From Natronococcus sp. A-GB1 (GTDB taxonomy: Archaea > Halobacteriota > Halobacteria > Halobacteriales > Natrialbaceae), in NCBI RefSeq assembly GCF_029688845.1, contig NZ_JARUKW010000006.1:124001-188000 (forward strand): DNA of 64,000 bases, read 5' to 3'. Below are positions 1 through 6,885 of this stretch, piece by piece. Each line of letters begins with the position of its first letter. Within the stretch, counting starts at the first letter, position 1. The notes under the pieces are model-generated. The model did no database searches and had not been told where the DNA came from. It saw only the letters and a program-made list of their open reading frames with translations. Position numbers and translations under genes: made by a program.

Positions 1-566
1 TTCTCGAGGTCGGCGTGCAGGCGCCGGAGGATCACGTCGATGTTGTCCGAGATGTCCTCGGCGTCCATGTCCTCGGCACCGACGCGCGTGTGGAACGTGC
101 GGCGGTCCCGGGAGCGGATCTGCACGGTGTTTTTGAGCCGGTTGACGGTCTCGACGACGTCGTCGTCGGGACCGAGCGGGTCCGGCATCTTCCCTCGAGG
201 ACCCAGGACGGTACCCAGGTATCGAGCGATATCTTGCATCATCGCCTCCTCGGCGATGAAGAACTGAGTCTCGTCCGCGAGGTCTTTGGCCTCGTCGTCG
301 TCCAGATCGGCCACGTCGCTCTCCGAGAGTACCTCGTCCGCGACCTCTTCGGCGCGGACTGCGGTCTCGCCCTCGGCGATGACGACGATCTTGGTCTCTT
401 GGCCGGTTCCGGACGGCAGGACGACCGACTCATCGACACGGTTCGACGGTTCGTTCAGGTCGAGATCGCGCAGGTTAATCGCGAGGTCGACCGTCTCGGT
501 GAAGTTCCGATCGGGTGCGTCCTCGAGTGCGCGAGTGACTGCTGTTTGAATATCCGAATCTGCCAT
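1..566 (-). CDS. rpl1: Ribosomal protein L1 (3' part outside window)
   Basis: Large-subunit protein of the L1 stalk, which binds 23S rRNA and helps release deacylated tRNA; archaeal L1 also represses its own mRNA. The translation begins [18 protein letters not shown] and continues with family landmarks such as [19 protein letters not shown] and [13 protein letters not shown]. About 188 residues are present, against roughly 212 in haloarchaeal homologues, so only the C-terminus is lost at the window edge. The ATG at 564-566 is preceded by an unusually complete Shine-Dalgarno sequence (GGAGGTGA, complement of 570-577), which fixes the start. In haloarchaea L1 usually heads an L1-L10-L12 operon; those genes would lie beyond base 1. 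L11 lies about 5 kb away on the same strand as a separate unit. Confidence 0.96.
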   Translation of the reverse strand, partial: MADSDIQTAVTRALEDAPDRNFTETVDLAINLRDLDLNEPSNRVDESVVLPSGTGQETKIVVIAEGETAVRAEEVADEVLSESDVADLDDDEAKDLADETQFFIAEEAMMQDIARYLGTVLGPRGKMPDPLGPDDDVVETVNRLKNTVQIRSRDRRTFHTRVGAEDMDAEDISDNIDVILRRLHADLE

Positions 567-662
567 CGTTCACCTCCGTAGTACGCAGGAGTGCTCCTAC
601 GGGTCAGTGAAACAGGCTGCGCCTGTCTCTGTTGAACGAAGTGGGATGCCGGACTTAAACCC
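567..662 (-). promoter_or_regulatory. L1 mRNA leader with hairpin and promoter (probable L1 autoregulation site)
   Basis: On the minus strand a TATA-like GGTTTAAGTCC lies at about 652-662, predicting transcription from about 630 and a leader of 60-70 nt, unusual in a largely leaderless genome. The leader holds a perfect hairpin (6-bp arms 612-617 and 621-626, loop of three) followed by GTTTCACTGACCC, an imperfect inverted repeat around 586-603, and the strong SD at 570-577. L1 binding to its own leader, mimicking its 23S rRNA site, is established for Methanococcus and proposed for Halobacterium; assigning this hairpin to that role is inference. Confidence 0.55.
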
Positions 663-755
663 GTCGAACTGTCCTGCCCGTGTGTCTCCGGCCCGTAGCC
701 GGGCGACGAGCCCGCGCGCCGAAAGGCGTTTTTCCCTGCTTCCGGTACGTTCGGT

Positions 756-1136
756 ATGGCCGACCCCGCCGCCGACCTCGAGCTCGAGTCGCTCACACCG
801 ACCCACTGGGCGGCGATCGGACTGGCCGCGGTAACTGCCGCGGTCCACCTGCTCCTCGGCCTCTCCTTTCTCCCCCACTGGATGGGCGGCGCCTTCCTGG
901 TCGCGACCGCGGGGTTCCTGGTCGGACTCTGGTTCATCCTCACCGACCGCCGACGCCGTCTCGTCTATCTCGCCGGCATTTCCTTTACCGGCGCCCAGAT
1001 CGTCCTCTGGTACGTCGTCAACGAGCCGACGGGAATTGGCGACGTCACGGTCGCCGGCGCAGTCGACAAGGTCGCACAGACGCTGTTGATCGTCGCGCTC
1101 GTCGTTCTGCTGGTCCGTGGGGAGCGAGGGCCGTGA
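756..1136 (+). CDS. Small four-helix membrane protein, haloarchaeal, unknown function
   Basis: A 126-residue protein with a short acidic N-terminus (MADPAADLELESL) and about four hydrophobic stretches (residues about 18-40, 44-62, 70-86, 103-122), so an integral cytoplasmic-membrane protein. No catalytic motif is visible. It is transcribed divergently from rpl1, and its stop overlaps the GTG start of the next gene (GTGA at 1133-1136), which implies translational coupling with the CDP-alcohol phosphatidyltransferase. It may act in lipid or envelope metabolism, but that rests on position alone. Confidence 0.8.
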   Translation: MADPAADLELESLTPTHWAAIGLAAVTAAVHLLLGLSFLPHWMGGAFLVATAGFLVGLWFILTDRRRRLVYLAGISFTGAQIVLWYVVNEPTGIGDVTVAGAVDKVAQTLLIVALVVLLVRGERGP

Positions 1137-1882
1137 CGACCGATCCCCTCGAGCGACGACGCCGAACCATCCCCCAGTGGGGACGGGCCACGGCGGGCTG
1201 TGTCACGGCCGCGCTCCTCGCGCTGGTCGCCCTCGAGACGGTCTGGACAGACGGGCCGTCAATCGCCTTTCTGGGGGTCGTCACGGGCGTTCTCGTCCTC
1301 GAGTCCGTGCTGTTGTTCCGGACGATCGATCGCGCCAGCGCCCGGCCACTTACATCCGCGACGTGGGTGACCCTGACACGTGGCGGGGCGGTCGCGGTTC
1401 TGGCCGGGTTCCTCGTCGTCCCGACGCCCGACGGCCCCGCTGCGTGGGCGCCGGCGGTCCTCTTCGCGCTCGCGGCCGGGCTCGACGCCGTCGACGGCCT
1501 CATCGCGCGGGCGACCGACTCGGCGACCGAACTGGGCGCGCGACTCGATGTTGAGATGGACGGGCTGGTCGTCCTCGTCGGCTCGGTCGTCGCCGTCGTC
1601 GCCGACGCGGTTCCGCTCGCGTTTCTCGCCGTGGGCGCGGCCCGGTATCTGTTCGTGCTGGGCTCGTGGTGGCGACGGCGACGCGGCCGGTCCGTGCTCG
1701 AGTTGCCGCCCAGCCGGGTGCGGCGCCCGCTCGGCGCGCTGGCGATGATCGCCGTCTGGCTCGCGGTGGCGCCGGTTCCCGGTCGGCCGATCTCCTACGC
1801 GGTCGCCGCGGTCGTAACGGTGCCATTTCTTGCGAACTTCTGTCGGGACTGGCTCGCGGTCTGTGGCTACGACTTACCGTAG
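1133..1882 (+). CDS. CDP-alcohol phosphatidyltransferase family membrane protein
   Basis: This family transfers a substituted phosphate from a CDP-alcohol to an acceptor alcohol, making phospholipid headgroups or inositol-phosphate-type products. The full signature DGx2ARx8Gx3Dx3D is present at residues 121-143 (DGLIAR, then G135, D139, D143), so all metal-binding aspartates are intact. The protein has 249 residues and about six hydrophobic segments, normal for the family. The GTG start at 1133 overlaps the previous stop by four bases; no closer in-frame ATG fits. The substrate cannot be told from sequence. The downstream genes (dehydrogenase, pterin-synthase homologue, glycosyltransferase, methyltransferase) suggest one shared pathway. 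Confidence 0.88.
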   Translation: MTTDPLERRRRTIPQWGRATAGCVTAALLALVALETVWTDGPSIAFLGVVTGVLVLESVLLFRTIDRASARPLTSATWVTLTRGGAVAVLAGFLVVPTPDGPAAWAPAVLFALAAGLDAVDGLIARATDSATELGARLDVEMDGLVVLVGSVVAVVADAVPLAFLAVGAARYLFVLGSWWRRRRGRSVLELPPSRVRRPLGALAMIAVWLAVAPVPGRPISYAVAAVVTVPFLANFCRDWLAVCGYDLP

Positions 1883-1926
1883 CACGGACAACGACCAAGT
1901 ATCTTCCCGCGGAACCGTCCCGTACC

Positions 1927-2001
1927 GTGACCGATCGCTACGACGAACCGGACGCCTCCGTTGACGTCGATGCCGACGCTGACGCTCGAGGGAACGAATG
2001 A
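1927..2001 (+). CDS. Possible 24-residue acidic leader peptide
   Basis: A GTG-initiated frame encodes VTDRYDEPDASVDVDADADA and four more residues; its stop overlaps the ATG of the dehydrogenase (ATGA at 1998-2001). The composition is typical of haloarchaeal coding sequence, and the overlap is the pattern of translational coupling. No RBS is seen and the frame is short, so it may be spurious, an upstream peptide, or a remnant N-terminus of a larger lost gene. Confidence 0.25.
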   Translation: MTDRYDEPDASVDVDADADARGNE

Positions 2002-3011
2002 ACGCGCGTCGACTCTCCTTTACCGCCCCTGGCTCGGTAGCCGTTCGGACTGGCCCAGTTCCGGAACCCGGCCCCGACGAGGTGCGGGTCCGAACGATCG
2101 TCTCGGCGATCAGCGCGGGCACGGAGGGACTGCTCTACCGGGGTGAGGCGCCCGCCGATCTCGAAGCCGACGCCGAACTCGAGGCTCTCGACGGGGATCT
2201 CTCCTACCCGCTCTCCTACGGCTACGCCGCGGTCGGTACCGTGACTGCCGTCGGCGACCGAGTCCCCGAGGACTGGCTCGAGCGACGGGTCTTCGCGTAC
2301 AACCCTCATGAGAGCCACTTCTGTCGTTCCACCGACGAGCTGCTGTCGATTCCGGAGACCGTCGAGTCACGCAAGGCCGCGCTCTTCGCGACCCTCGAGA
2401 CGGCGACCACGTTCGTCCTCGACGGCCGTCCGCTGCTGGGCGAACGGGTAGCCGTATTCGGACAGGGGGTCGTCGGCCTCCTGACGACGGCGCTGCTCGC
2501 CCGCTTTCCACTCGAGGCGCTCGTCGTCTTCGACCGGCACGAGCGACGGCGCGACCTCGCGACGGCGTTCGGCGCGGACCGGGCGCTCGATCCCGAGGGC
2601 GGCGACGTCGCCGAACGGTTCGCCGAGGTCGCCGGTAGCCGGGCGGATCTCACCTACGAGCTGTCCGGCAACCCCGACGCGCTCGACGACGCGATCGCGA
2701 CGACGGGGTTCGACGGTCGGGTTCTCGTCGGCTCGTGGTACGGGACGAAGCCGGCGACGGTCGATCTCGGCGGTCGCTTTCACCGTAATCGGATCGACGT
2801 CCGGAGCAGCCAGGTGAGCACCCTCGCGCCCGCTCTCTCCGGGCGGTGGGACCGAGACCGGCGCCACGAGACAACCTGGGACCGACTTCGGGAGCTCGAG
2901 CTCTCCGGACTGATATCCCACGAGTTCCCGCTCGAGGACGCCGGCGAGGCCTACGAGCGCCTCGAACATCGGCCGGAGTCGACGACCCAGGTGCTGTTGA
3001 CGTACGGCTGA
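1998..3011 (+). CDS. Zinc-type medium-chain dehydrogenase/reductase
   Basis: A 337-residue MDR-superfamily oxidoreductase. The N-terminal GroES-like part contains ISAGTEGLLYRGE and YGYAAVGTVTAVGDRV; the Rossmann part contains VFGQGVVGLLTTALLARFP with an aspartate (VVFDRHERR) at the end of the second strand, suggesting NAD(H). The usual catalytic zinc ligands (GHE and C/H pairs) and the four-Cys structural lobe are not evident, as in the atypical MDR branch related to BchC and sorbitol-dehydrogenase-like proteins. It lies between the CDP-alcohol transferase and the pterin-synthase homologue on the same strand. The alcohol oxidised or reduced is unknown. Confidence 0.85.
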   Translation: MNARRLSFTAPGSVAVRTGPVPEPGPDEVRVRTIVSAISAGTEGLLYRGEAPADLEADAELEALDGDLSYPLSYGYAAVGTVTAVGDRVPEDWLERRVFAYNPHESHFCRSTDELLSIPETVESRKAALFATLETATTFVLDGRPLLGERVAVFGQGVVGLLTTALLARFPLEALVVFDRHERRRDLATAFGADRALDPEGGDVAERFAEVAGSRADLTYELSGNPDALDDAIATTGFDGRVLVGSWYGTKPATVDLGGRFHRNRIDVRSSQVSTLAPALSGRWDRDRRHETTWDRLRELELSGLISHEFPLEDAGEAYERLEHRPESTTQVLLTYG

Positions 3012-3107
3012 CGGTCGTCAACCGTGATGGCGATCGGCCCGGGTTCCGACGGCAAGCGGAGGCGTTCCGGCACAGCAGTTTACGGGATCCGCGTCGTACG
3101 CTATCGC

Positions 3108-3485
3108 ATGTACGCCGTCTCGGTCGACCGCTCGCTCGTCGCCCAGCACTACCTGACGGTTCCCGATCCGGGACCGGAAGGAGAACCCCACTCCCATCAC
3201 TTTACCGTCGAGGCAACCTTCCGGGGTCCGGAACTGAACCGCTTTGCGTACCTCGTCGACATCGACGCGGTGACGGCCACGATGGACGCCGTCGCCGACC
3301 ACTACCGGGACCGGCTGCTCAACGATCTGCCGGAGTTCGAGGACGTGAACCCGAGCGCCGAGCGGTTCGCCCGCGCGTTCGGCGACCGGCTGCTCGACGA
3401 GCTCGAGCCCGACGGTGCGACCGAGCTTCGGATCGAAATCGCCGAGGACGACGTCGCCCGCGTCGCCCACGAGCGGGCGCTGTAG
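3108..3485 (+). CDS. 6-pyruvoyl-tetrahydropterin synthase / QueD-like protein
   Basis: A 125-residue T-fold protein. The three zinc-binding histidines are recognisable: H14 in SLVAQHYL, and H28/H30 (possibly H31) in GEPHSHHF. The usual catalytic Cys before the HxH motif is absent; Glu24 and Glu26 occupy that region, as in atypical PTPS subfamilies, so the normal dihydroneopterin-triphosphate reaction may not apply. The ATG at 3108 is chosen because the family N-terminus (YAVSVDRSLVAQHY) begins there; upstream in-frame sequence does not resemble the family. The stop abuts the ATG of the glycosyltransferase (TAG then ATG at 3486), indicating one transcript. Confidence 0.85.
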   Translation: MYAVSVDRSLVAQHYLTVPDPGPEGEPHSHHFTVEATFRGPELNRFAYLVDIDAVTATMDAVADHYRDRLLNDLPEFEDVNPSAERFARAFGDRLLDELEPDGATELRIEIAEDDVARVAHERAL

Positions 3486-4562
3486 ATGGAGGTCGGACTC
3501 GTCGTTCCCGACGACCCGGAGACGACCTCCGGCGGATACCGGTACGATCGCCGGCTCATCGCCGAACTTCAGGCTCTGGGGGACGATGTCGAGGTAATCG
3601 TCCTCTCGGAGACGACCGGGGACGACCTCCGCTCCCGACTCGATCGTCGGTTCGACGTCCTCTTGCAGGACGAACTCTGCTACGACCGCCTCGCCGACTG
3701 CAGTTCGAGTCTCGAAGCGCCCGAGCTCGTCGTCTCGATCGTCCACAACCTCCAGTCCGACGATCCCTCGCTCGCGAGCCGGAAGCGAGAGCGGACCCGC
3801 GACCGAGAGGGTCGCTACCTCGAGACGGTCGACGCGGCCGTCTGTACGAGCGCCCACACTCGGGACCGGGTCGCCGAGCTGGCCGACCTGCCGACGACGG
3901 TCGCCCCACCCGCGGGTCGCCACGAGACGGTCCCGGTCGACCGTTCGGCGGTCGTCGCCCGCGCGAGAAGGGGCCCGCTGCGGATCGCGTTCGTCGGGAA
4001 CCTCGTTCCGCGGAAGGGTCTCGAGGCGCTGGTCGAGGCGGTTTCCCGACTCGAGGGCAACTGGGAGCTAACGGTGGTCGGTGACGAGGCCGATCCCGAG
4101 TACGCGACGGGGATGCGCGAACGGGCCGCCGCGCTCGAGGTCGCTGACAGGATCGAGTTCGCGGGACGCGTCCCGGACGACGCCCTCGAGTCGATCTACG
4201 AGCGGAGCCACGTGCTCGCGGTCCCCTCCCGACACGAGGCGTTCGGCATGGTCTACCTCGAGGGTATGGAGTACGGAACGGTTCCCATCGCCAGCCGAAA
4301 CGGAGGCGCGAGCGAGTTCGTCGCCGACGGCGAGAACGGCTTTCTCGTCGCGCCCGAAGCCCCCGATCGTCTCGCGGCCCGTCTCGAGGAACTCGCCGCC
4401 GACCGGGACCGGCTGGCGAGCCTCGGTGGCCGAGCGCTCGAGACTGCGGCCGCCCACCCCTGGTGGACCGAGACGGCGACGACGGTTCGGTCGTTCCTGC
4501 GACGCGGACTCGAGGAGGGGTTCGGATCACCCGCTGCCGAGAGCGGAGGGGCGAGCCCGTGA
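3486..4562 (+). CDS. Glycosyltransferase family 4
   Basis: A 358-residue GT-B glycosyltransferase. The N-terminal domain carries the flexible glycine site (TTSGGYRYDRRLIAEL). The C-terminal domain has IAFVGNLVPRKGLEALVEAV, VPSRHEAFGMVYLEGMEYG (the EX7E region) and GGASEFVADGENGFLV, which bind the nucleotide sugar. No signal peptide or membrane helix is seen, so it is cytosolic. It directly follows the PTPS homologue and overlaps the methyltransferase start by four bases, so a glycosylated pterin, polyol or lipid is a reasonable but unproven product. Confidence 0.9.
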   Translation: MEVGLVVPDDPETTSGGYRYDRRLIAELQALGDDVEVIVLSETTGDDLRSRLDRRFDVLLQDELCYDRLADCSSSLEAPELVVSIVHNLQSDDPSLASRKRERTRDREGRYLETVDAAVCTSAHTRDRVAELADLPTTVAPPAGRHETVPVDRSAVVARARRGPLRIAFVGNLVPRKGLEALVEAVSRLEGNWELTVVGDEADPEYATGMRERAAALEVADRIEFAGRVPDDALESIYERSHVLAVPSRHEAFGMVYLEGMEYGTVPIASRNGGASEFVADGENGFLVAPEAPDRLAARLEELAADRDRLASLGGRALETAAAHPWWTETATTVRSFLRRGLEEGFGSPAAESGGASP

Positions 4563-5494
4563 CCGACCAGCGAACGTACCTCGAAGTAAAACGAACCGTC
4601 GACGACCGGGCGCTGAACCGACGGGTGCTCGAGCGCTTCGTCGCGGAACTCGACGCGCGCTCGAGTCCGGTGCGGATCGTCGAGATCGGCGCCGGGATCG
4701 GCACGATGATCGCCCGACTGGCGGCGTGGGATTGCCTTCCGGAGGAGGTCGCCTACCGCGCCGTCGATCGGGATGACGAAAGCATTCGGCGCGCACGCGA
4801 GCGCGTCCCCGAGTGGCTCGAGGGGGCGGGCTACGCGGTCGAACGACCCGAGGACGAGCGGGGAGAGACGACGCTGCTCGCCCGCTCCGACACTACTCGG
4901 ATCGAGGTCACGCTCGAGGTCGCAGACGGGTTCGAGATCGAGGACCGGGCCGACGCCGTGATCGCGTCGGCGGTGCTTGACATCGTCGACCTCGAGCGGG
5001 CGATGCCGGCGATCGAGGGGCTGCTCGAGCCCGACGGCCTGCTGTACGCCCCGATCACGTTCGACGGCGGGACGACGTTCGCGCCGCGGGATCCGGTCGA
5101 CGACCGGATCGAACGCCGCTACCACCACCACATGGACGCGGTGCGATCGGCGGGCGGAAGTCGAGTCGGGCGCGAGCTCCTGTGGCGGCTCCCCGATGCC
5201 GGGTGGTCGGTGCTCGAGGCCGGCGGTTCGGACTGGGTGGTTCGGCCCCGCGCCGAGGGTTCGGGGGCGAAGACGGGATATCCCGACGGGGAACGGACGT
5301 TCCTCGAGGGCCTGCTCGAGACGATCGATGGCGCACTCGCCGAGCTCGCGGGCAACGAGCTCGACTCCGAGCTTGTGGACCTCGTACCCGGCGAGCGACG
5401 GCGCTGGCTCGAGCGACGACGGAATGAACTCGAGCGCGAGGAGTTGGTGTTCGTCGCGCACAACCTGGACGTCCTCGCGCGTCCGCCCGAGTAA
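4559..5494 (+). CDS. Class I SAM-dependent methyltransferase
   Basis: A 311-residue protein with the SAM-binding motif I VRIVEIGAGIGTMIARLAAW near residues 38-58, a post-I acidic residue (YRAVDRDDESI), and ADAVIASAVLDIVDLERAMP as the motif IV region. The C-terminal third is longer than in small methyltransferases and likely holds a specificity cap. The GTG at 4559 overlaps the glycosyltransferase stop (GTGA) and is followed by TDQRTYLEVKRTV, typical coding sequence. It ends the five-gene cluster and faces L11 convergently. The methyl acceptor is unknown. Confidence 0.88.
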   Translation: MTDQRTYLEVKRTVDDRALNRRVLERFVAELDARSSPVRIVEIGAGIGTMIARLAAWDCLPEEVAYRAVDRDDESIRRARERVPEWLEGAGYAVERPEDERGETTLLARSDTTRIEVTLEVADGFEIEDRADAVIASAVLDIVDLERAMPAIEGLLEPDGLLYAPITFDGGTTFAPRDPVDDRIERRYHHHMDAVRSAGGSRVGRELLWRLPDAGWSVLEAGGSDWVVRPRAEGSGAKTGYPDGERTFLEGLLETIDGALAELAGNELDSELVDLVPGERRRWLERRRNELEREELVFVAHNLDVLARPPE

Positions 5495-5553
5495 CGGACG
5501 GAGCCGATGCTACGGTGCGTCCACGAAGAACCGCAAAACGAAATCCGAGCGAC

Positions 5554-6030
5554 TTACGCCGACAGCGCGTCGTCGTACTCGCCGGCGTCGACCTTCTCCT
5601 TGAACTCGCGGGCGTCCTCGCCCTCGATGGTGACGCCCATCGAGGCGCAGGTGCCGACGACCTCCTTCGCGGCGTTTCGCGTGTCGTAAGCGAGCAGGTC
5701 GGGGTGTTTCTGCTCGGCGATCGTCTTCACCTGATCGATCGAGAGGTCGGCGACGAAGTCCTTCTGGGGTTCGCCGCTGCCGGTGTCGAAGCCGGCCTCG
5801 TCCTTGACCAGCGCGGCAGTCGGCGGGACGCCGACGTCGATCTCGAAGGAGCCGTCGTCGTCGTAGTCGACGGTGACGGGTACTTCAGTGCCGTCGAACG
5901 CTTCGGTCTGGTCGTTGATCTCCTGTACGACCGCCTGCACGTCGACGGGGGTCGGTCCGAGCTCGGGACCGAGCGGTGGGCCAGGGTTGGCCTGGCCACC
6001 CGGAACGAGCACTTCGATGGTTCCAGCCAT
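5554..6030 (-). CDS. rpl11: Ribosomal protein L11
   Basis: A 158-residue L11 that binds the GTPase-associated centre of 23S rRNA. The N-terminus MAGTIEVLVPGGQANPGPPLG contains the conserved GGQA-PGPPLGP signature; the C-terminal RNA-binding domain has KTIAEQKHPDLLAYD and VVGTCASMGVTIEG. The ATG at 6028-6030 is preferred over one three codons upstream because it matches the universal start. A TATA-like element at about 6052-6060 implies a leaderless message. In haloarchaea L11 is often transcribed apart from L1-L10-L12, as here. Confidence 0.97.
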   Translation of the reverse strand: MAGTIEVLVPGGQANPGPPLGPELGPTPVDVQAVVQEINDQTEAFDGTEVPVTVDYDDDGSFEIDVGVPPTAALVKDEAGFDTGSGEPQKDFVADLSIDQVKTIAEQKHPDLLAYDTRNAAKEVVGTCASMGVTIEGEDAREFKEKVDAGEYDDALSA

Positions 6031-6050
6031 ACCCGTCACAACCCGTGCGC

Positions 6051-6060
6051 GAGTTTTAAG
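6051..6060 (-). promoter_or_regulatory. TATA-like promoter of rpl11
   Basis: On the minus strand the sequence CTTAAAACTC is centred about 26 bases before the L11 ATG at 6030, the standard archaeal TBP distance, so transcription should begin at or next to the start codon. Confidence 0.5.
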
Positions 6061-6104
6061 GATTGCTTTTTCGGGTAGTCGAGCCTGTCACCGACTGGCG
6101 CACG

Positions 6105-6407
6105 CTACTCGACGCTGTCGGCGCGCCACTGGGCGAACGACTCGAGGACGTGCGCCTCGTCGAACCGCTCGATACAGGGGACGTCGTAGGGATGCAGCTC
6201 CCGAACGCGGTCGACGAGGTCGGCGTAGGCGTCGTCGGTCGTCTTGGCGAGCAGCACTACTTCTTCGTCGCGGTGGACCTCCCCTTCCCACCGGTAGGTC
6301 GACGTCGTCGATAACTCGTTGACGCAGGCTGCCAGTCGTTCCTCGAGCAGCGTTTCGGCGATCCGTTCGGCCGCCTCGGGCGGTGCCGTGACGTAGACGG
6401 TCGGCAT
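6105..6407 (-). CDS. cutA: Divalent cation tolerance protein CutA
   Basis: A 100-residue CutA1-fold protein, which forms stable trimers related to PII signalling proteins and is linked to copper tolerance in bacteria. It shows MPTVYVTAPPEAAERIAETL, LAACVNEL, STYRWEGEVHRDEEVVLL (the conserved Trp-containing strand) and LHPYDVPCIERF (the HPYEVP-like motif). The ATG at 6405-6407 gives the usual family length; a longer in-frame start at 6440 adds unrelated residues. It lies just upstream of L11 on the same strand, but L11 has its own promoter. Confidence 0.93.
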   Translation of the reverse strand: MPTVYVTAPPEAAERIAETLLEERLAACVNELSTTSTYRWEGEVHRDEEVVLLAKTTDDAYADLVDRVRELHPYDVPCIERFDEAHVLESFAQWRADSVE

Positions 6408-6483
6408 GCTCGTGAGTACGTCGGTGACGGACAAAAGCATGATCGATCGGCGATCTGGCTGGTCGAGGGCGGTCGAGACGCCC

Positions 6484-6651
6484 TCAGCTGTCGCCGTTTC
6501 CGACGACCGGATTGAACGTTCCGGTGATATCCCACTCGTGAATACAGTGGGGGTTGCCGACCCGTTTCTCCCCGTCTTCGAGAACCAGCTGCCACGCTCC
6601 GAGGTCTTCGTCCCATCGTTCTGCTCGTTCGCACGACTCGCATACTCGCAT
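6484..6651 (-). CDS. HEWD-family zinc-finger-like miniprotein
   Basis: A 55-residue haloarchaeal protein starting MRVCESCERAERW and containing PHCIHEWDITGTFNPV, the motif for which the family is named. Cysteines in CESC and the C/H residues of PHCIHEWD could bind one metal ion, which is inference from spacing. The start at 6651 matches family length; an upstream in-frame ATG at 6726 adds a stretch of less certain coding value. Function is unknown. Haloarchaea carry many such small single-domain zinc proteins. Confidence 0.7.
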   Translation of the reverse strand: MRVCESCERAERWDEDLGAWQLVLEDGEKRVGNPHCIHEWDITGTFNPVVGNGDS

Positions 6652-6885
6652 CGTCGGTTTCCGTACCTGTGCGTTCATTACCAGGTGTGCGAACTCGACG
6701 CACATAACGGTGTCTCTGCGCGGCAATTGCTGCCACTTGCTTCGAACTCGGACGGTACCGACGCCGTGACGGTACGAGCCCCGTAACTATACGTCTGAGC
6801 AGGGTTAACACGGGACAGTGAGAGCGGGTCGCGAACAGCCGCGGCTCGAGGTCGCAGTTATCGAAAAATTGTAATTCGAGCGTCG

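Noticed and set aside
680-1132. N-terminal extension of the CDP-alcohol phosphatidyltransferase
   Set aside because: It overlaps the small membrane protein gene in another frame and is Arg/Pro-rich; the GTG at 1133 with its GTGA overlap is the better start.
6406-6786. A 126-residue + strand frame across the HEWD gene
   Set aside because: It is antisense to a recognisable family (HEWD) and has no recognisable features of its own.
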